In this document: piece after piece, positions 1-7,366 of the stretch | Layout of the letters: each line of letters opens with the position of its first letter | Numbering within the stretch: the stretch's first letter is position 1 | NCBI RefSeq assembly: GCF_000685035.1 | Contig: NZ_BAYB01000002.1 | Span: 186,001-250,000, forward strand | Length of the DNA stretch: 64,000 nt | From: Paraburkholderia ferrariae NBRC 106233 | Lineage (GTDB): Bacteria > Pseudomonadota > Gammaproteobacteria > Burkholderiales > Burkholderiaceae | Direction of reading: 5' to 3' | The notes under the pieces: generated by a model | The model's database searches: none | What the model saw: the letters and a program-made list of their open reading frames with translations, nothing else | Told to the model about the DNA's origin: nothing | Position numbers and translations under genes: made by a program

Positions 1-84
1 AGCAAACCTGCTGGCAAGCCCGCTTCGGGTTCACGCAAGCCGGCTGGCAAGCCCGCTGGTGGCCGCGGCAAACGCCAACCCTGA
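1..84 (+). CDS. C-terminal tail of an unidentified basic protein (5' end outside window)
   Basis: An open frame runs in from the left edge and stops with TGA at 82-84. The 27 visible residues are a low-complexity basic tail built on GKPA, SRKPAGKPAG and GRGKRQP. The DNA repeats a ctggcaagcccgct unit. Tails of this kind occur on DEAD-box RNA helicases (RhlE type), pseudouridine synthases and histone-like proteins in Burkholderiaceae, so nucleic-acid binding is plausible. The catalytic part is not in view and I do not name the gene. Confidence 0.55.
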   Translation, partial: SKPAGKPASGSRKPAGKPAGGRGKRQP

Positions 85-289
85 TCGATGGTGACGAGAA
101 ACGCCAGCCGCTGGAACGAGCCGGCGATTTGCGTGCCGCCGGCAGCTAGCGGTACGGCTTCGGCATCGGGTCGACCGATAATCGGTGAAGGCGTAAAGGT
201 CGTTTTTCCCTCATTTCAGGCCAAATGGCGCTAATCGAGGGTTCAAAGTAAAATACGCCATTCCCGGATTTTCTGTTAGCGACTTCGTC

Positions 290-1237
290 ATGCATCGAAT
301 CGGATTTTTCGTTTGTCGTGGCCACGATGCGCTTGATCTTGGCGGCCCACTCTCGGCCTTTAATCAGGTGGCCACAGTCGCGGGCCATACGCCGTACGAT
401 CTTCAGGTCATCTCGCAGTCCGGAGGCCCGGTGCCAGGCAATACGGGCCTTGCGATCGAGACAAAGCCGCCCGGAAGGCGCAGGTTCGACACCGTCGTTT
501 TTGTGGGCGGCGATATCGGTCCGATGCAGACACCGGAAAATATCGCCGCTGCCAGGAAGCTGGGCGCCAGGGCGACGCGGGTGGCCAGCGTGTGTACGGG
601 GGCCTTTCTGCTTGCGGAAACCGGTTTGCTGGATGGCTTGCGAGCCACGACGCACTGGCGATACGCTGCGCTATTGCAGTCGCGCTTTCCTCGCACCAGG
701 GTCGAGGGGGACAGTATCTATATCGTGGATGGCCGCATCTGGACCTCGGCGGGCATCGCCTCCGGAATAGACCTGGCGCTCGGCATGATAGAAAAAGATA
801 TGGGCGCGGAGATTGCGCGCGCTGTCTCCAGGCTTTTGGTGGTTCCGTATCGTCGGCCAGGCGGGCAGTCCCAATTCTCTGCCATGTCGCAGATGGAGCC
901 GGAATCGGATCGCATCCGCATCGCGCTGAATTTTGCCAGGGAACATCTGGCTGAAGCGCTGCCTGTCGAACGGCTCGCCGATGCCGCGAGTTTAAGTTTG
1001 CGGCAGTTCGGCCGAGCCTTTCGCCGGGAGACCGGTGAAACACCCGCGAAGGCGGTCGAGCGCTTGCGCGTTGAAGCTGCGAGGCTGCGCCTGCAGGGCG
1101 GCAGCGAACCGATCGAACAGATTGCGCTGGCTGTGGGATTCACCGATCCGGAACGGATGCGGCGGGCTTTCGTCAAACTGCATGGGCACCCGCCGCAAGC
1201 GATCCGGCGCGAGAGCCGGTCGAACGCAGCACGCTGA
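290..1237 (+). CDS. GlxA-family transcriptional regulator (DJ-1/PfpI + AraC HTH)
   Basis: A 315-residue protein with the GlxA/FtrA-type architecture. Residues 1 to about 185 form a DJ-1/PfpI (class I glutamine amidotransferase-like) domain. The conserved nucleophile-elbow Cys is about residue 102, in VASVCTGAFLLAETGLL. Residues about 210-310 are a double helix-turn-helix AraC DNA-binding domain with the typical ending GFTDPERMRRAFVKLHGHPP. In this family the DJ-1 domain is thought to sense a small metabolite rather than catalyse. The ATG at 290 is the natural start. The next three genes are on the opposite strand. One of them, at 1842-2714, encodes an exported DJ-1/PfpI protein with a very similar Cys motif, so a regulatory link is conceivable but unproven. 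Confidence 0.88.
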   Translation: MHRIGFFVCRGHDALDLGGPLSAFNQVATVAGHTPYDLQVISQSGGPVPGNTGLAIETKPPGRRRFDTVVFVGGDIGPMQTPENIAAARKLGARATRVASVCTGAFLLAETGLLDGLRATTHWRYAALLQSRFPRTRVEGDSIYIVDGRIWTSAGIASGIDLALGMIEKDMGAEIARAVSRLLVVPYRRPGGQSQFSAMSQMEPESDRIRIALNFAREHLAEALPVERLADAASLSLRQFGRAFRRETGETPAKAVERLRVEAARLRLQGGSEPIEQIALAVGFTDPERMRRAFVKLHGHPPQAIRRESRSNAAR

Positions 1238-1268
1238 TCGACCGCCGGCCGATCAGCGCACTGCATGG

Positions 1269-1751
1269 TCAATTCTCGTCAGTTTTCAGGGCAGCGTATT
1301 CGTTCCACATGTCGCGATGCAACTTCCACGCGCCGCCCTGTTTCACGAAGATGAGGATCTGCTTGCCGCGGAATGTGAGCTTTCCGCTCTGGTCGCGAAT
1401 TTCCGCATCCGAAACTTCCGTCACGATCTGATTGTTACCGTAGAACTCGTCATGGCTGAACGATACGGTGTGCGGCTTTAATCCGGCATATCCCTTGGCG
1501 AAGTACCCGGTGATCGCCGTGCTGCCCGTGACTTTGTCGCCGCCGGGCGGCAAGAGTGTGCCATCGCGGGTATAGAGGCGGCCGATCGCCTCGTAGTCTC
1601 CTCGCGCAAAAGCATCTGCCCATCGCGCGTTTTCGGCTTTGATCGCCGCTTCGGGCGGACGTTGCGCATCACCGGCAATAGCCGGCGCCGCAAACGAGAA
1701 AAAGGAGACGCAGGCTGCAAGAGCAGCCGTACAAAGACGGATCTGTTGCAT
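1269..1751 (-). CDS. exported SnoaL/DUF4440-like (NTF2-fold) protein
   Basis: I place the start at the ATG at 1751 (MQQIRLCTAALAAC), which gives 160 residues opening with a clean Sec signal peptide ending near FAAPAIAGDAQ. An upstream in-frame start at 1799 would put 16 extra residues before the signal and looks less likely. The mature part has the NTF2/SnoaL-like pattern of the SgcJ/DUF4440 group: AIKAENARWADAFARGDYEAIGRLYTRDGTLLPPG, and a C-terminal strand WKLHRDMWN. The family includes ketosteroid-isomerase-like enzymes and binding proteins with no known reaction. It lies about 90 bp downstream of the DJ-1 gene on the same strand and could be cotranscribed with it. Substrate unknown. Confidence 0.75.
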   Translation of the reverse strand: MQQIRLCTAALAACVSFFSFAAPAIAGDAQRPPEAAIKAENARWADAFARGDYEAIGRLYTRDGTLLPPGGDKVTGSTAITGYFAKGYAGLKPHTVSFSHDEFYGNNQIVTEVSDAEIRDQSGKLTFRGKQILIFVKQGGAWKLHRDMWNEYAALKTDEN

Positions 1752-1841
1752 CGAATGATTTCCGGTTCTGGCTTGAATTGAAAGGGCGGCGGCCTTCATC
1801 GAGACCTGCCGATGGCTTTGCGCAGATTGTCTGCAGGCGTT

Positions 1842-2714
1842 TCAGAGAACGCCTGGAATTCGCGCGAGCCCCCTGGACGCACCGGGCAATTCTTTATCGA
1901 CCATCGCGATGACTTCGGGCCGCGCGTCTCTGGGATGCCCGGAGTGGAACGGCGGAGCGGGATCGTATTCGATCACGAGTTGCGTGAATTCGGCAGCCTG
2001 TTGACCGCGCAACTTCGCTGCAACGCGAAGGGCGAAGTCGATGCCCGCCGTCACGCCGCCGCCGCTCATGAACCGGCCGTTGTCGTCTTCCACGTAGCGG
2101 TCGGGAACGGGAATGGCGCCATATTCGGACAGCTTGTTGATGAAGGCCCAATGGCAGGCGCTTCGCTTACCCTTGAGAATGCCCGTCGCGGCGAGCACGA
2201 GCGATCCGTTGCACACCGAAGTAACGTGCTTGGCGCTTTCTGCAATACGCCGGATTTGCGCCTGGTACTCCGGGCGCATCGGCGCGCTCAAATTGGACCC
2301 GCCGGGGACCAGAATCACGTCTGTCTGCTCGATATCGGCCAGTCTTTCAGTCTTGCCATACACGACGCCAAATTCGAGGGTCACGTTGCCGCCATTGAGG
2401 CTCGCATAGCGAACATGCGTATTCGGCAGCCGGTGGAAAATCTCGCTGGGGCCGGCGAAGTCGAGAAGCGTACCCCCGTCGTAATTGACGATCAGAATAT
2501 TGAGCGGGTCATTCGGGGCGCGTATCCCCTCGCTGTCCGCCTGCGCAAGAGCCGGCGCGGCGTGTCCAGGCAACGCTGCGCCACCCAGCACGGCGCCGAG
2601 TGTGGCGACGGTTCCAAACTTGAGAACATCGCGGCGCGAACGGCCCGCTCGAGTGAGTTGCTTTTCGGAGGCGTTGTTTTCGCTACTGTTGGTCAAGATA
2701 GCTTCTCCTTGCAT
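1842..2714 (-). CDS. Tat-exported DJ-1/PfpI family protein (isonitrile hydratase-like)
   Basis: From the ATG at 2714 the product is 290 residues. The N-terminus carries a twin-arginine signal, SRRDVLKFGTVATLGAVL, followed by an Ala-rich cleavage region (PALAQA). The rest is a single DJ-1/PfpI domain: ILIVNYDGGTLLDFAGPSEIF at its start and the nucleophile elbow VTSVCNGSLVLAATGIL with the conserved Cys. The closest characterised relatives I know are isonitrile hydratase (InhA) and the sensory domain of GlxA regulators. The frame stays open to 2831, but residues before 2714 look like chance coding. Tat export would fit folding before export. Its small-molecule substrate cannot be read from sequence. 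Confidence 0.8.
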   Translation of the reverse strand: MQGEAILTNSSENNASEKQLTRAGRSRRDVLKFGTVATLGAVLGGAALPGHAAPALAQADSEGIRAPNDPLNILIVNYDGGTLLDFAGPSEIFHRLPNTHVRYASLNGGNVTLEFGVVYGKTERLADIEQTDVILVPGGSNLSAPMRPEYQAQIRRIAESAKHVTSVCNGSLVLAATGILKGKRSACHWAFINKLSEYGAIPVPDRYVEDDNGRFMSGGGVTAGIDFALRVAAKLRGQQAAEFTQLVIEYDPAPPFHSGHPRDARPEVIAMVDKELPGASRGLARIPGVL

Positions 2715-2849
2715 TTCGGCCCACTCTGCGAGCGCAACGAGGTTGGGCCAGATTGAAAAGCCGCCGCGAAGAAAGGCGTGGCGGACGTGTGATCGAGCCG
2801 GCGATGAGCCGGGATGGCTGGTCCGGCTCAAGGGTCGAGAACCGCAGGC

Positions 2850-3596
2850 TTAAAGCTGCGAGGCGCCGCCGTCGACGACCAGTTCGGTGCCGACAACGTA
2901 AGAGGATTCGTCGCTGGCGAGATAGAGTGCCGCGTAGGCAATGTCCTCGGCTTTGCCCATGTGGCCCACCGGAATGGCCTGGGCGAACTCGGCCTTACGG
3001 TCGCGAACCCATTGGTCGGGCATGCCCCACCTGCCGAGAAGCGGCGTGTCTATTGCACCGGGTGCGATCGCGTTAAAGCGGATTTTGCGGCCGAGAAATT
3101 CGTACGACCAACTGCGGGCAAGCGACCGCACGGCGGCCTTCGCCGCCGCAGTCAACGAGATGCCATGCTGGCCGGTCTGCGCGACGAACGACGTATTGAG
3201 GATGACTGAGGAACCTTCTCGCAAATCCGGCAGAACCGCTTGAAGCGTGAACACCACGCCCTTGACGTTGATGTCCATGATCTCGCTGTAGAGCGCGTCG
3301 TCGATGTCGTCGACGGCGGACGGGAAAGCCCAGCCCGCGTTGGCGAATACGATATCCAGGCCGCCGAACTTCTCTTTTACCTCAGCGGCAATCGCTCGCA
3401 TGTCCGTGATCGAACGTACGTCGCCCTTGAGAACGAGTGCATGCTCGCCAAGCTCTGCCTTCACGCGCTCGAACACGGCGTCGTCGCGACCGGTAACCGC
3501 TACCCGGGCGCCTTCTGCAATGAACAGCTTCGCCGTTGCGAGGCCGATGCCGCTGGTACCGCCCGTAATCAAAGCTGACTTGTTCTTGAGCCTCAT
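2850..3596 (-). CDS. SDR-family oxidoreductase lacking the catalytic Tyr
   Basis: A 248-residue classical-size short-chain dehydrogenase. I chose the ATG at 3596 because an AGGAAC Shine-Dalgarno sits just upstream. The cofactor motif TGGTSGIG and the NAG motif (VFANAGWAF) are intact, as is the C-terminal YVVGTELVVDGG. The Ser of the active site is likely the one in LNTSFVAQTG. The usual YxxxK, however, reads TAAAK (in HGISLTAAAKAAVRS): Lys is kept but Tyr is replaced by Thr. I checked this against the nucleotides at about 3133-3165. The enzyme may therefore be catalytically altered or work as a binding protein. It is probably transcribed before the downstream Tat DJ-1 gene, 135 bp away. Confidence 0.85.
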   Translation of the reverse strand: MRLKNKSALITGGTSGIGLATAKLFIAEGARVAVTGRDDAVFERVKAELGEHALVLKGDVRSITDMRAIAAEVKEKFGGLDIVFANAGWAFPSAVDDIDDALYSEIMDINVKGVVFTLQAVLPDLREGSSVILNTSFVAQTGQHGISLTAAAKAAVRSLARSWSYEFLGRKIRFNAIAPGAIDTPLLGRWGMPDQWVRDRKAEFAQAIPVGHMGKAEDIAYAALYLASDESSYVVGTELVVDGGASQL

Positions 3597-3828
3597 TTTC
3601 CGTTCCTTTCCACTTCGTGATTGATCTTGCACACGAAGTATGGAACGCGAAGGGAGTGGCGCAAAGGTCTTATAACCCTCAAAAAGCGCCATTCAAATAA
3701 AACCGATGAGTAACGCATCTCTGCGTTGAGCGGCGGTATCGCACGCGTGCGCGGCCAGACGCTTGCCGATGCACTCGGCTCGACCTTGCTCCGTGATTGG
3801 TGCAAGTTAAATCAGGTTGCCAGCCAAA

Positions 3829-3855
3829 CCATACTGCCAGAATTTGACAGTATGG
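3829..3855. promoter_or_regulatory. candidate operator: 8-bp perfect inverted repeat upstream of the VOC gene
   Basis: CCATACTG at 3829-3836 is repeated in inverted form as CAGTATGG at 3848-3855, around an 11-bp centre that is itself partly symmetric (CCAGAATTTGA). It lies 40 bp before the ATG of the VOC gene. Symmetry and placement are typical of a dimeric repressor site. The regulator is unknown. Confidence 0.45.
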
Positions 3856-3895
3856 ACCGGTAGACTGAGGCTCCTTTCTTGTCGAGGAGCGAAAA

Positions 3896-4270
3896 ATGAA
3901 GTTCGCATCGGTTCGAGTGGTTACCCCGGATGTCGAGAAGCTGGTGGCGTTTTATCAGCGGCTTTCCGGGATCGAGGCTGTACGTCTGGCCGATGGATTT
4001 GCCGAAATGCGATTCGAGGGCGTGACGCTGGCGATTTCGTCCGAGCACCTGATCAAGCTTTTCAACGTCGGTGCGGCGATTGCCGCAGCCAATCAATCGG
4101 CAATCCTGGAGTTCGAAGTGGAGGACGTTGACGCGGTGTTCGAACGGGTGAATGCGTCCGGGGCAACCGTCGTGATGCCGGCCACATTGATGCCTTGGGG
4201 CAATCGCTCGCTCTTGTTGCGCGACCCGGACGGGAATCTCGTCAACGTGTTTTCCCGTCCCGGGCGTTGA
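3896..4270 (+). CDS. VOC (glyoxalase/bleomycin-resistance fold) family protein
   Basis: A 124-residue single-unit vicinal-oxygen-chelate protein. It begins with the characteristic strand MKFASVRVVTPDVEKLVAFYQRLSG. It ends with the family's C-terminal metal-ligand strand LLLRDPDGNLVNVFSRP. The ATG at 3896 is preceded by a good GAGGAG-type ribosome site (gtcgaggagcgaaaaATG). Two such proteins normally dimerise to form one metal site. Members act as lyases, dioxygenases, isomerases or antibiotic-binding proteins, so the reaction cannot be stated. The gene stands alone and converges on the EamA gene. Confidence 0.82.
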   Translation: MKFASVRVVTPDVEKLVAFYQRLSGIEAVRLADGFAEMRFEGVTLAISSEHLIKLFNVGAAIAAANQSAILEFEVEDVDAVFERVNASGATVVMPATLMPWGNRSLLLRDPDGNLVNVFSRPGR

Positions 4271-4362
4271 GAAAGCCTGGCGAGCGTGGTGGCGGCGAGG
4301 CATGCCGAGCGGCACTATCGAGCTAGCCAGATAGCGTTACGCCAGCGGCAACGCGCCGTTTC

Positions 4363-5301
4363 CTAACGCCGCGCTCTCGCCAACATCGGCGGCACCAGCC
4401 GCCATCCTAGATTGACGCCCAGACTCGCCGTCACGATCAGCACCATGCCGGCGAGTTGCGGCACGCTCAACGCGCGTCCGTACACCACCGCATCGACCAC
4501 AATCGCCGTGAGCGGATAAACGAACAACAGCACGGCGATCACGGGCGTGGTGAGCTTCGGCAGCGCGCCGTAGATCAGCACGTAAGAAAGCCCCGTGTGC
4601 AGCACCCCCATGCCGACGAGCCAGCCCCATTGCGCGGCCGAAATATGCGCGAGTTCGAGTGGCGCGAAGAACGGTGCGATCAGCGGCAGGCAGATCGTGC
4701 CCACGGCGCATTGCGTGATCGTAAGCAGGTGCGGCCGAAAACCCGCCAGGCTCTTCGCGATCAGCGTGACGCTCGCATAGAGCACCGAGCCGCCCAGCGC
4801 CTCGGCAATCCCGATCAGATACCGCTGATGCCCCTGCAAGCTGCCTTCGGCCAGAACGCCCGAGGCCAGCACGAGGCCCACGAATGCAATGCCGATCCAG
4901 CCGAGCCGGTCCGCCCCCAGGCGCTCGTGAAAGAGCGCGGCCCCCATCAGCACGACCCAGAACGGCTGCACGTGGAAGACGACGGTGGAGACCGCAATGC
5001 TCGTGCGATGGATCGAATCGAAGAAGGCCACCCATTGCGTGACCATCAGCACGCCCGTGGCCAGCGCGAGTCCGAGCGTGCGCCGCGTGAACTGGCTCTT
5101 CAACTGGCGCGGCGAGAGCCAGCCCTTGCAGGCGCAGAACGCCCCGAGCGAGAGCATGCCGAAGAGGCAGCGGAAGAACACGAGCGTCATGGCGGAGAGC
5201 CGCGCTTCTTCCACGAAAACGCCGATCGTGCCCATGAGCAGCCCGCCGCTGGCGAGCATGATCGCGCCTTGTCGCTGGCTGGTCTGGGGCAGGGGTTGCA
5301 T
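4363..5301 (-). CDS. EamA/DMT-family transporter
   Basis: From the ATG at 5301 the product is 312 residues with about ten hydrophobic segments. It contains two EamA repeats, each with the usual inner loop between helices, for example RTSIAVSTVVFHVQPFWVVL in the first and KLTTPVIAVLLFVYPLTAIVVD in the second. A TTG 15 bp further upstream is in frame but has no advantage. Members of this drug/metabolite superfamily usually export amino acids, nucleosides or other small metabolites across the inner membrane. The gene is divergent from the LysR gene at 5440, a common regulator-target arrangement, so that LysR is the likely regulator. Substrate unknown. Confidence 0.88.
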   Translation of the reverse strand: MQPLPQTSQRQGAIMLASGGLLMGTIGVFVEEARLSAMTLVFFRCLFGMLSLGAFCACKGWLSPRQLKSQFTRRTLGLALATGVLMVTQWVAFFDSIHRTSIAVSTVVFHVQPFWVVLMGAALFHERLGADRLGWIGIAFVGLVLASGVLAEGSLQGHQRYLIGIAEALGGSVLYASVTLIAKSLAGFRPHLLTITQCAVGTICLPLIAPFFAPLELAHISAAQWGWLVGMGVLHTGLSYVLIYGALPKLTTPVIAVLLFVYPLTAIVVDAVVYGRALSVPQLAGMVLIVTASLGVNLGWRLVPPMLARARR

Positions 5302-5405
5302 GGTGGGAGTCCGCAATGACGAAAGGGGCAGGCGCAGCGAAAGGAAAAAGGACGCTGAAAACCGGCCCAGTATTCGTCAGTTGCGCTCTACAGGCAAACG
5401 AATTA

Positions 5406-5417
5406 AATTGAACAATT
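5406..5417. promoter_or_regulatory. small palindrome in the EamA/LysR intergenic region
   Basis: AATTG-AA-CAATT sits 23 bp before the LysR start, in an AT-rich patch (5395-5435) of an otherwise GC-rich region. The position between a LysR gene and its divergent neighbour fits an autoregulatory site. The symmetry is short, so this is only a candidate. Confidence 0.3.
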
Positions 5418-5439
5418 CCATCAACGCGGCTGATAAATC

Positions 5440-6309
5440 ATGAGCCCGGAATTCGACCTCGACCTCATGCGGACCTTCGTCGCCGTGGCCGACGCGGGCA
5501 GCTTCACGCGGGCGGCGGCCGTCGTGCACCGCTCGCAGGCGGCTGTGAGCATGCAGGTCAAGCGGCTCGAGCAGATGCTCGGCACCACGCTGTTCACGCG
5601 CGACACGCGCAATCTCGCACTTACGCGGCCCGGCAATACGCTGCTCGAATATGCGCGGCGCGCGCTGGAACTCCAGGAAGAGGCGTGGTCGGCGCTGGTG
5701 CGGCCGGAGGTGACGGGGCGCGTGGTGCTGGGCGCGCCCGACGACTACATGGCCGCGCTGCTCTCGCCCGTGCTGCGGCGCTTCTCCACGCTCTATCCGC
5801 ATGTGGAGATCGAGATCGTCTGCGCGCAGAGCGTCGCGCTCGGGCCGATGCTGGCGGACAACAAGATCGATCTCGCGTTCGTCACGCGCGACCGCAAGCT
5901 GCGCGGCGAATTCGTGCGCAGCGAGGACATGGTCTGGGTAGGCGCGGCGGACGACCCCGCGCCGCTCGCCATGTCGCCGCTGCCGGTGGGGCTCTACGAG
6001 CACGGCAGCGTGGCGCGCGTGCATACGGTGGCGGCGCTCGACGCGGCGCGCATCCGCTATCGCGCGGCCTATAGCAGCGCAAGTCTGATGGGGTTGCTGG
6101 CGACGGTCGAGGCGGGCATTGCCGTCGTCGCGCTCACGCGCTGCAGCGTGCCGCCGCGTTTCGCGATTCTCGGGGCGGACGAAGGGCTGCCGAAGATCGA
6201 GCCGCTCGATATCGTTGTCGCGCGCAGCGTCAAGTCGAACCGGCCCACCTGCGATTACCTGGCACAACAGATGGTTCAGGATCTTGCGGTGCGGCGTCAG
6301 CGGGGATAG
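5440..6309 (+). CDS. LysR-family transcriptional regulator
   Basis: 289 residues with the LysR layout. The N-terminal winged helix-turn-helix spans about residues 5-65 (LMRTFVAVADAGSFTRAAAVVHRSQAAVSMQVKRLEQMLG). The effector domain starts near residue 90 (GRVVLGAPDDYMAALLSPVL). It diverges from the EamA transporter gene, which is its most likely target. Its last 13 bases overlap the end of the convergent ABC-transporter ATPase gene, so there is no room for an intervening terminator. The effector ligand is not predictable. Confidence 0.9.
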   Translation: MSPEFDLDLMRTFVAVADAGSFTRAAAVVHRSQAAVSMQVKRLEQMLGTTLFTRDTRNLALTRPGNTLLEYARRALELQEEAWSALVRPEVTGRVVLGAPDDYMAALLSPVLRRFSTLYPHVEIEIVCAQSVALGPMLADNKIDLAFVTRDRKLRGEFVRSEDMVWVGAADDPAPLAMSPLPVGLYEHGSVARVHTVAALDAARIRYRAAYSSASLMGLLATVEAGIAVVALTRCSVPPRFAILGADEGLPKIEPLDIVVARSVKSNRPTCDYLAQQMVQDLAVRRQRG

Positions 6310-7346
6310 ACGCTCACTTCGCCGCCCACGGCGAGCCGCACGCGCTCGCCCGGACGCGGCGTGCGGTAGCCGGGTACGCGCGCCCGCACGGTGGTGGGCG
6401 AGTCGATCAATTGCAGCGTGAGCGCCGCATCCTGCCCCTGGAAGCTGATCTCGCGCACGAGCGCATCGAGCGCGCCTTCGCGCTGTGCGGTCTCGGGCAG
6501 CACTTCGATCTGTTCGGGGCGCAGCATCACGTCCACTTCGCCATCGGTGTGCGAGGAACCCTCCACCACGGGCAGCGTGCCGAGCACGCAGTGGGCGCGC
6601 GAGCCGCTCACGTTGCCCGGCAGCAGCACGGCTTCGCCGATGAACGTCGCCAGTTCGCGCGTGACCGGGTGCCGGTAGAGCGCCTGCGGCGAAGCCGTCT
6701 GGAGCAGCCGCCCGCGCCACAGCACCGCAACTTCGTGGCCGAGCGAGAGCGCTTCGGCCTGGTCGTGCGTCACCAGCACCGCGGTCGCGCCCGCTGCGGC
6801 GAGCGCGCGCGCCACGGCTTCGCGCGTTTCGATGCGCAGTGCGGCGTCGAGCGAGGAGAACGGTTCGTCGAGCATCACGAGGCCGGGCGACGGTGCGAGC
6901 GCACGCGCGAGCGCCACGCGCTGCTGCTGGCCGCCCGAAAGCTGCTGCGGCGCGCGCATTGCATAGGACTCCGGAAGTCCGACGAGTTCGAGCAGTTCGG
7001 CCACGCGATGCCGCGCGCGGCGCTGCGAACGCGGCAGCCCGAACACGATGTTCTCGGCCACCGTGAGGTGCGGAAAGAGCGCGCCTTCCTGCGGCACGTA
7101 GCCGATATGGCGCTGCTCGGTGGGCAGGTGCAGGCCTTCGGCCGCCACGCGCTTGCCGTCGATTTCGATGGTGCCCGCATCGGCGCGCTCGAAGCCGCAC
7201 AGCACGCGCAGCAGCGTGGTCTTGCCGCTGCCCGAAGGCCCGAGCAGGGCAACGAGCGAACCCGACTTCACGGAAAGATCGATGCCGTGCAGCACGGGAT
7301 GACCGTCGAACGCCTTTTGCAGGCCGGAGATGCGAAGAGTGCTCAT
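6297..7346 (-). CDS. fbpC: Fe(III) ABC transporter ATP-binding protein (FbpC-like)
   Basis: 349 residues from the ATG at 7346 (MSTLRISGLQKAF). The frame stays open far upstream, but that part is antisense shadow of the permease gene. Walker A is GPSGSGKTT, the signature is LSGGQQQR, Walker B is GLVMLDEP, and the H-loop is VLVTHD. A C-terminal TOBE-like domain follows from about residue 240. This size and arrangement are those of FbpC/FutC ATPases that power ferric-iron import. It is the last gene of the iron operon, 20 bp after the permease. Confidence 0.9.
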   Translation of the reverse strand: MSTLRISGLQKAFDGHPVLHGIDLSVKSGSLVALLGPSGSGKTTLLRVLCGFERADAGTIEIDGKRVAAEGLHLPTEQRHIGYVPQEGALFPHLTVAENIVFGLPRSQRRARHRVAELLELVGLPESYAMRAPQQLSGGQQQRVALARALAPSPGLVMLDEPFSSLDAALRIETREAVARALAAAGATAVLVTHDQAEALSLGHEVAVLWRGRLLQTASPQALYRHPVTRELATFIGEAVLLPGNVSGSRAHCVLGTLPVVEGSSHTDGEVDVMLRPEQIEVLPETAQREGALDALVREISFQGQDAALTLQLIDSPTTVRARVPGYRTPRPGERVRLAVGGEVSVYPR

Positions 7347-7366
7347 GGGCGGTACGGGTAAGACGG

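Noticed and set aside
3593..3805. 70-codon open frame before the SDR gene
   Set aside because: No ribosome site, no recognisable domain and it overlaps the SDR start.
4456..5319. Long open frame antisense to the EamA gene (287 codons)
   Set aside because: Rich in Arg/His/Glu-type residues typical of antisense shadow in GC-rich DNA; the EamA gene on the other strand has clear membrane segments and motifs.
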